64,000 nucleotides of DNA, from NCBI GenBank assembly GCA_018296165.2, contig JACKQL020000034.1:1-64000 (forward strand), given 5' to 3'. The translations under genes and the position numbers were made by a program. Shown here piece by piece: positions 57,701-64,000 of the stretch. Within the stretch, counting starts at the first letter, position 1. Each line of letters opens with the position of its first letter. The stretch comes from Termitomyces sp. T153 (Eukaryota; Basidiomycota; Agaricomycetes; Agaricales; Lyophyllaceae). Under the pieces are notes generated by a model. It ran no database searches, was not told the origin of the DNA, and saw only the letters and a list, made by a program, of their open reading frames with translations.

Positions 57701-57994
57701 GGCCGTTGAGGCGAGAGTGGAGAGGCACAGCCACCATCCCATGTGGCCGCCTTCGCCGACTGATCCACCACCGTCACATCATGTCATTTCCCTCCAAAGG
57801 CGTAAATTCCGCTAGTCGTCACATACATAGGTCTTGCCGTTCAGTATTTCTGACCGAATTCGGGCCTTTCACGAACATGTGTTGACGCCACAAGGTTCTG
57901 GTTCTCAGGTCCGCGGGACATGAGTAGACTAACTAAACATGAATCAATATTTCCATCAAAAATAGTATACACAAGTCCCAAAAAATACTATACA
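57701..57994. promoter_or_regulatory. Promoter of p24 gene and 3' region of SGF73
   Basis: 293 bp between the p24 start and the SGF73 stop, transcribed in the same direction. No specific element identified. Confidence 0.35.
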
Positions 57995-59138
57995 CTAGTG
58001 TTTTACAACGACGCTCGGAATCGCCGTCCTATTCACCAACATGCCCATTCCCAGCCCAGGGACACCCGTCGCCCCCCCAATGCCCAGAGCACCGATAAGC
58101 AGATCTCGACAACATCGCGCCCTCTCTCTGCGCTGCACAAACCAGCTGCTCGCGTCGCACGGTACTGCCAGAGGCGACGCAACAACACCCCTGTCCTCTG
58201 CAACCCTCACCACCCGCACCAACTCGTCCATCTCCGCCTCCGAATCCAGCATATCCATGTCCTCCGGTACCTCTTCCCCCATTCCCTCGGCGAGACGAAC
58301 GGCCGCCGCCGCCGCTGCAGCCTTTTTCCCAGCTTTCTTGAACGAGCCTGATAGTGCAGACTTCTTGTCGTGACCACTTGCTGCTGCTGCTTCGTCCTGC
58401 AAACGTTTCTTTTCCAGCTTTTCCTTGTCGCGTTTCTCTTTTTTCTCGGCTTTGGTTTCGCGCTTGACGGGTTCGACAAAGTTGGGATTGTTGGCGCGCT
58501 GCCAGTCGAGGAGTAGGTCGCCGTAGGGACGTGATCGGCCCTGAACGGCACGCTTGGCGCCCATGGAGTGTGATTTGCACGTCAAGGAGCGCGAGCATGG
58601 GAGGCCCTTGTCGTTTATGACACCGCATTGTCGGTCGTAATCAACGGGACCTTTGACGCGTCCTTTGGTCACTTTTGTGATCGGTTTGGTTTTCTTCTTT
58701 GCCGGGCCAGAATCGTCGGGCGCAGGAGAGCCCTTGCGCTTCTTCCCGGCAGAACTGGATTTGCCTATGCATCTGTTTGGGTGAGCAGGCGAAGAAAACC
58801 AAATGAACACAAGCAACTTCACCTTCGGATTCAGGGAGCGATTTGGCAGAGGATTTGAAGGGCTTCTTGGAGAGCGAAGAACAGGTCTCAAGATGCTCGG
58901 ACATGCTGCTGCGGAGGATGGGCTTGGAGCAGTCTTTGCACCGCACGACACCGACTTGGGAGATGGTGTTGAGCGGTTGGGCGCCAAAGGTTTTCATGCT
59001 GTTGCCTGGGAGCCAGTGGGTGGGGGGCGAAGTGAGAACGGCGGGCTCGACGGGGCCATCGTTGGCATCGAAGGAAAACGGCGTCGACGACGGGCTGCGC
59101 GACGAGCGAGGGGTTGGGGGCTTGAGCTTGAGCGTCAT
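57995..59138 (-). CDS. SGF73: SAGA deubiquitinase-module subunit Sgf73 (ataxin-7 homologue)
   Basis: Two exons, 59138-58823 and 58764-57995, with a 58 nt GT-AG intron; 361 residues. Start chosen at 59138 (MTLKLKPPTPRSSRSP); an in-frame ATG at 59189 would add 17 residues. The N-terminal zinc finger is VVRCKDCSKPIL with HLETC (C-x2-C...H-x3-C). The SCA7 domain contains DYDRQCGVINDKGLPCSRS and TCKSHSMGAKRAVQGR, then RPYGDLLLDWQRANNPNF. A highly charged helical region (KRETKAEKKEKRDKEK) and an acidic patch (MGEEVPEDMDMLDSEAEMDE) follow. Known role: Sgf73 anchors the Ubp8 deubiquitinase module to SAGA and activates it through the N-terminal zinc finger. It is the second of three tandem minus-strand genes and lies 73 bp after TAF10, another SAGA subunit. 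Confidence 0.93.
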
Positions 59139-59211
59139 TGTGGTATGAGTTAGAGCGGGACAGTGCGTGACTGTCACATCAATTGTCAACTAATACTACT
59201 AGAATACAGAA

Positions 59212-59848
59212 TTACAAGTAAAACTCGGGCTTGCGTGCATTGATTCCATACTCTCCTAATGCTGCGCTCAGATCGTCCATCGTTAGAGTCGTGCGCGTCT
59301 TGTCCTGTGGGCGATGAAGGGCCCGTTTGCCTGGAACAGGACGAAACGCACCTTGATTAGACCGGGACCCAGGGGCTGATTGGCCCGTGCTCGACCTCCC
59401 GCAGCGTTTGTCCGGATTCGCGCATGCTGGTACGCGTCTGCTGCAATGTCGGACACGAACTTCTGCGCAGCGAGCGAGAGCAGCCGTTTTCTGTGCGTCT
59501 GTGAGATGGGCGCCGGGCAACAGTGGGAGAAGGACGCACAGTCTGATGTCTTCGCACTCGAAACCGACCCGTTGGAGGTAGTAATCCGTGACTTCGCTCG
59601 GGATCTAGGCGCTGTGCTGTGAACTGCAGACGTCGAGCAAGACACCACTGATGACCCACCAGCGGCTCATATTCATCCAGCATGAGCAGAAACTCTGCCA
59701 ACGTGCGGTCCTTGCGCGCCTCCTCTGCCTCTTGGCGTGTCTGCTGAGGCTGTGCGGGCGCTGCTACGGCGGTGGCCTGCGTCTGCTGGCCGTCTTGCGG
59801 GGTCGACGCATTCGTTGCTGCGGACGTCGACGGCGTCTGTTGCGACAT
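59212..59848 (-). CDS. TAF10: TAF10, histone-fold subunit of TFIID and SAGA
   Basis: Four exons: 59848-59660, 59604-59540, 59490-59396, 59330-59212, giving 155 residues. Start chosen at 59848 (MSQQTPSTSAATNAST); an in-frame ATG at 59902 would add 18 residues. After a Gln/Ala-rich N-terminus come EEARKDRTLAEFLLMLDEYEP, IPSEVTDYYLQRVGFECED, RLKRLLSLAAQKF, VSDIAADAYQHARIR and finally KTRTTLTMDDLSAALGEYGI: the complete TAF10 histone fold. Known role: pairs with TAF3/TAF8 in TFIID and with Spt7 in SAGA. Intron 3 is best read as 59395-59331 (65 nt, with a CTAAT branch-like site). An alternative donor at CCCG/GTCTAA gives the same frame with a 32 nt intron and 11 more residues in a variable loop. 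Confidence 0.95.
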
Positions 59849-60516
59849 GCAAGCACGATGGTGGTTCGAACAGCGGGGTTTGCGGAGTTTGCGGAGTTCC
59901 AATGTCTATAAAGACGAAAAAAAATTGGCGACCTCTGTTCCCTCATCTTTCTTCCATTTCACTTCATGGTGAGTACCGAGCTTCTCTGAACACTTTTGTT
60001 CATACATGATGTTTGAGGCATTTGGCTTTATGCAGGAGCGCACCCTGCACTGCAGAAATTTACTCAGCTACCTTCGGGCAGGGCTGCTTTGGTGGTCCTC
60101 GCCCGCTACTTCTGATTATTCTTCTTTGTGATGTTGTTTCCATATACTGACCTCCTTCTCCCAGGAATTGGCAGTAGATATACGCGGTAGTAGCACTTCT
60201 GCATTGTAACCTATGTAAAAGATAATCCACGTTCCCGCTCTTCTTTTTCTCGTGATGAATGTGAGGATCGGTTGTATGGCCATGTGTCGATGATTGTCCA
60301 TTTGTGAGGGACAGTCCCCCGGACAATCCCGCCTTTCAAATTTGACCCAAGGACTCGGTCACTTACTTATCTGAACGCTCATATTTCTGGACACCCACTC
60401 TTTCCCTCAAACGACCACGACGACCTACCCCGCAATCCTTTCTGTACTGTATTTTGCTCTCCGAATACCCTTTTTCTATTCTCGCCACGGCGCCTCAATT
60501 CTTGTATTCTTGTCAA
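59849..60516. promoter_or_regulatory. Divergent promoter region between TAF10 and the Zn2Cys6 gene
   Basis: About 670 bp. A minus-strand frame at 60060-60326 and short plus-strand frames around 59966-60130 are not recognised. The stretch before 60517 is pyrimidine-rich, as often seen upstream of fungal start sites. Confidence 0.4.
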
Positions 60517-63500
60517 ATGACCACCGAGGCACATATGAAGTCAGAATATTCAGATACTTTTGCCTCGCGCAAGCTTGGGCTCTCTTGTGCAGAATGCCGC
60601 AGGTAACTTTAATGTCGATTTGCATTTCTCAAAACTACTACTCATAATAATACCCAGGTCAAAGCTCAAGTGTGACAGGTGAAGCTTCCTTTCACTAACT
60701 TTCCCCCCATCCAATTGAGTTTAATCGATCACGCAGGACGTTTCCGTGCCAATCATGCGTCAGGCATGGCTTCTTTGTCTTTGAGATATGAAATTACATC
60801 TGACGACGCACTCTAGGCGTGGTTGTGCTGGGATCTGTCCTGATGGTATGTTCGACCGATCCAAGTTCCCCCACGTGAAGAACTAATGAGGCGTCTGGCC
60901 ACAGGAACGCTGGCCGCTACCAAAGGGAACAAGTAAGGTTCATGAACCATCAATTCACGTTAATGTGACACTATTTCTAGAGTGCTGATGGCACAGGCTC
61001 AGAAACTTTCTGAACAAGTCAAGTTCTTGCATGCACGGGTTCGCGAACTAGAGGCCGCTCTGGCCATGTCACGAGCTTCAGAAGAGAGGGATGATGGTTT
61101 CCGCGCAGATCACCAAGCAGGCCAAGCAGATTGCGTGGACGCCGTGTCAGAGGCAATTGGTTCCCTCTCTCTTGGCGTAGATGGTCAGGCCAAGTATCAC
61201 GGTGAATCTGCAGGGTCAGAGGTGCGTCCTGCAATTTTAGGAGTCATTTTTTCATGTGGAGCTTCTGACCTACCCCATTCGCATGTAGTATCTCCAAGAT
61301 CTCCTCCCAGTTAGTCATCACTTGTTCCCGTTTCACGATTTCCCGGCTGACACCCAGTCTTCTCGTAGCATGAAGAGTCACACAGTCCACCGCGGTATCA
61401 TCTCGACCTTCCAGACGAGATACTCAATCTCATGAATGCGTTTCCTTTTGGGTTCAAGGATTGCCCATACAACAAGTCGATATTTATTCGCTATCTTCCC
61501 CACAGACAGAGAGCAATGGAGTTGGCTTGTGTCTACTATTCAAGTGTTGCGTGGATGCATGTTCCATCCGTTCCTGTTGCTTCTCAGTCATCTGACGTCT
61601 CCACCAGGTATGACCCCATTTCGTACAACGACTTTGTCTTCTCCATTGTCAACCCAATCTATGGTTCCGAAGGTTATCCCTCCACTGATGCCTTGCACTC
61701 CCACCGTCTCGCCGTATTCTTCATGGTCCTTGCCAACGGCAACCTATACGACGAGTCCCAACCGAAAGCGGCCGCGGTAGCCGAACAGTATTACGCTCTC
61801 GCACGAGCGGCCTTTTCACTCGATTCGATTCTGGTAGAGGCAACATGTGCCACCGTCCAAGCACTTTTTCTCGTCTTCCGATTCGTCTACAACTCGAGTC
61901 AATCTGACAAAGAAGAACGCTGGCTCTTAACTGGGCTGACCACCCGAATAGCCCAGACGGTGAGGGTTCCCGAATCATTTTTCTAGAGATCTCATGACCC
62001 CAACAACTGATGAATCCACCCCGCTGTTCCGTCTTGCTTTAGATTGGACTACGTAAGCTCTTCTTTCTGGTTAGATCGTGACACTGATCTCTGACCCCCC
62101 GATCAGAACGTGATAGTGCCGCTTGGAACCTCGATCCGCAAGAGGTACAGAGACGCCGGAATGTCAGTCAACTCATATCAAATCTACATATATCTTACTG
62201 ATATCTGATCGATCTAAGCTTTTTTGGGAGTTGTTCGTTTGGGAGAGTTGGTCGGTGAGTGCATGGCATAACTCTAGATCCCGGGTGATTGTGATGCTGA
62301 AATTGTTACGTTACAGAGCCTCGTCCATGGTCGACCGGGGTCACTATTTATCCAACACGCAGATTGTAGATATCCTGAGGACCTGCGACAAGTTGGGTCG
62401 GTGATTGATCACGGATCTCTTGGATGTACGTTTGTTTTCGCCGCTTCCTTCACGGCAAAGGATTCATTTGATACCAACAGTCCATGCCTGGAAATTTCGT
62501 TACTCTGCAAAGTGCATGTCCATGTCGATCGAACATGTATTCAGTACGCGAAACCCGTCCTACAGCGCTTTGCTTGAAATCGACGAGTTCATTCAAAAAT
62601 ACCCAATACCCAACAATCTACGTTGGCCTGAAGGCAGTAATGGATACCAGTGGTCATCTGATCCTGCATCCGCTTTGCAACAGTACTGTACCCTGTGTGT
62701 CAGGGATTCCAGTTCGTACAAGTCGTGTTTGAGCGAGGTACCTTGCGCTGATTCCCTGAAACAGATCTGTTGTACATACACCGGAGCTACTTTGCTCAGG
62801 CCATTCGCGAGGCATCAGATGATCCTTCAAAACACCGATACAAGAGATCTGTGGCGACCGCCTTTCAGGTATCCATGCGCCTCATATCTGTCTTGCAGAG
62901 CCTCTATACCGTCAGTCCTCTTTGTCGCCACATCTGGTTCTTCTGGTCCGGCTACTTTTCGTCATGCGTATGTGCCTACCCGCCCTTTTGACCATGGTTC
63001 TGAAAGCAGTTTTAGGTTGTTCTCGCAGCTCTTGTGATCGAAAGCCCAGGATGTTCGCTCACAGAGAAAGCTATACACGAATTGAAAGACGCAGTTCCGT
63101 TCTTTGAACAAGGTTCAAAGTTCTGCCGACCGCCATCTGTCTGGGTATGTAGATCCATTTCGTCACAAAAACTCGCTAATTTTGTTACCGAAGAACTTTC
63201 TCTACTCATTATTTCAGCGTGCACAAAGATCATACATCGCTTTCAGGAATGGCCAGAAACCGAGTGCTCCTCCCCCATCGTCACCCGATGAGCCCGATGA
63301 ACTCGAGGTGGTTAATGGTCGGCAAGCCGTAATCACGACTAGGTCAAATCCAAACTCGCCATCGCACGCTGCCGCTTCCCCCTCAACTCTCTCTCAAGAA
63401 GCTGTTAACCATAGCAGCCCCACTGTTACTCAGAACGTTGGCACCGCTCCTTCTGTTGGGTATTACCCTATGGACACCTCTGCGAACGTGATGGCGAAAC

Positions 63501-63937
63501 CCCAGGCAGACTTCCGCATCGAAAGCTCGGTACATCCTTTTGAAGATCGCTCGTACTCCTCCATTGGAAAGGCGCTCCATAATCCAATGTCCAGGGACTC
63601 TGCACTTCCTCGAACCGTGCCGAATTCATACGTCACAAATAACTCCATCGTGGGTGTTTCAGATGAAGTCCATCCAGCCCAACCAATCCGCGATCAGGCT
63701 GTGATTGAGCCACCTAAAGCTACGTGGAATTATGGAGTATCGCATGACTGCTTTCCTCAGCAGGCTTCACCACACCAAGCCCCGCATGCCTATTTGCCTT
63801 ACGTGCATGGCCATAATGATGCCGTTCAGAGCCCCCATACGGGCACTTACGCTTATCCTCCCAGGCCATTACAGGAACCGACTGCTCAGAACCATGACGA
63901 GATATGGCGAAGTTTCATGATGGGTTATGGTCCTTAG
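60517..63937 (+). CDS. Zn(II)2Cys6 transcription factor with fungal-specific regulatory domain
   Basis: Sixteen exons: 60517-60602, 60658-60678, 60737-60763, 60817-60845, 60905-60932, 60981-61221, 61289-61309, 61369-61959, 62043-62052, 62107-62162, 62219-62254, 62317-62425, 62481-62711, 62765-62967, 63016-63144, 63218-63937; 845 residues. The binuclear zinc cluster, spread over four exons, reads CAECRRSKLKCDR and TFPCQSCVRRGCAGICPDG. A coiled-coil dimerisation helix follows (LSEQVKFLHARVRELEAAL). The fungal_trans domain spans about residues 240-640 (IGLQRDSAAWNLDP, FWELFVWESW, GFHAWKFRYSAKCMS, WFFWSGYFSSCVVLAAL). The C-terminal 200 residues are Pro/Ser-rich. Exon 9 is a 10 nt microexon. Intron 3 (60764-60816) has a GC donor. 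The last intron is the least certain (73 nt; a small exon could be hidden). Target genes unknown. Confidence 0.9.
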
Positions 63938-64000
63938 AGGTCATGTAACATTTGGCCATGCAACTTTCACTATAATGCAGTTACTCAATTTGGTTTACAG
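63938..64000 (+). other. 3' region of the Zn2Cys6 gene
   Basis: 63 bases after the stop codon, to the window end. No further feature. Confidence 0.5.

Noticed and set aside
57631..57885. Plus-strand frame near the p24 start
   Set aside because: Overlaps the p24 signal-peptide exon on the other strand and has no recognisable domain.
59651..60009. Plus-strand Arg/Ala-rich frames opposite TAF10
   Set aside because: Shadow frames produced by the GC-rich Gln/Ala coding sequence of TAF10.
59966..60130. Possible tiny spliced gene starting ATG/GTGAGT near 59966
   Set aside because: Different acceptors give different short peptides and none is recognisable.

Overview
The window looks like an Agaricomycete (mushroom-forming basidiomycete) chromosome. 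The genes carry many introns, mostly 46-60 nt. They encode typical fungal proteins (Zn2Cys6 regulator, SAGA/TFIID subunits, Mdm35, Etr1). The repeats are chromodomain Ty3/Gypsy and Ty1/Copia LTR elements. All assignments come from reading the sequence; no database search was made.

Region 1 (1 to about 41,332) is a nested, decayed retrotransposon block that is almost free of CpG. It holds two copies of a small 2.06 kb LTR element (9-2074 and 38942-40999) that encodes a conserved protein without reverse transcriptase. It also holds pieces of at least four Gypsy families, called here G1 to G4, and one Copia element. G1 has about 1 kb LTRs (TGTCA...TGACA) and copies at 15.57-23.77 kb and 31.5-41.33 kb, plus two solo LTRs with intact target duplications. 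G2 has about 370 bp LTRs (TGTCAGG...CTTACA sense) and pieces at 5.39-8.08, 14.00-15.57, 23.97-24.69 and 25.97-27.65 kb. The Copia element is split into two head-to-head halves (24.69-25.96 and 27.65-30.63 kb). Flipping 24.69-27.65 kb in place joins both halves of the Copia element and one G2 copy, and pairs the Copia target duplication AGATT, so the locus records an inversion. No Gypsy or Copia reading frame is intact.

Region 2 (about 41,333 to 64,000) is CpG-containing gene space. In order: aminoglycoside-phosphotransferase-like kinase (+), GNAT acetyltransferase (-), DUF676-type lipase with a membrane segment (+), RTF2 (-), a gene-poor 2.2 kb, MDM35 (-) and ETR1 (+) divergently arranged, a 5.2 kb gene-poor stretch with relics of a membrane-protein family, an alpha-type p24 cargo receptor (-), SGF73 (-), TAF10 (-), and a 16-exon Zn2Cys6 transcription factor (+). 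I rebuilt exon structures by hand from GT-AG (and two GC-AG) sites with frame continuity.

Functional links: SGF73 and TAF10 are subunits of the same SAGA complex and lie tandem with about 73 bp between them. MDM35 and ETR1 are both mitochondrial and share a 329 bp divergent promoter. The most unusual items are the small LTR element with its own uncharacterised protein, the predicted Tf1-like self-priming in it and in G1, and the inversion that can be read from the split target duplication.
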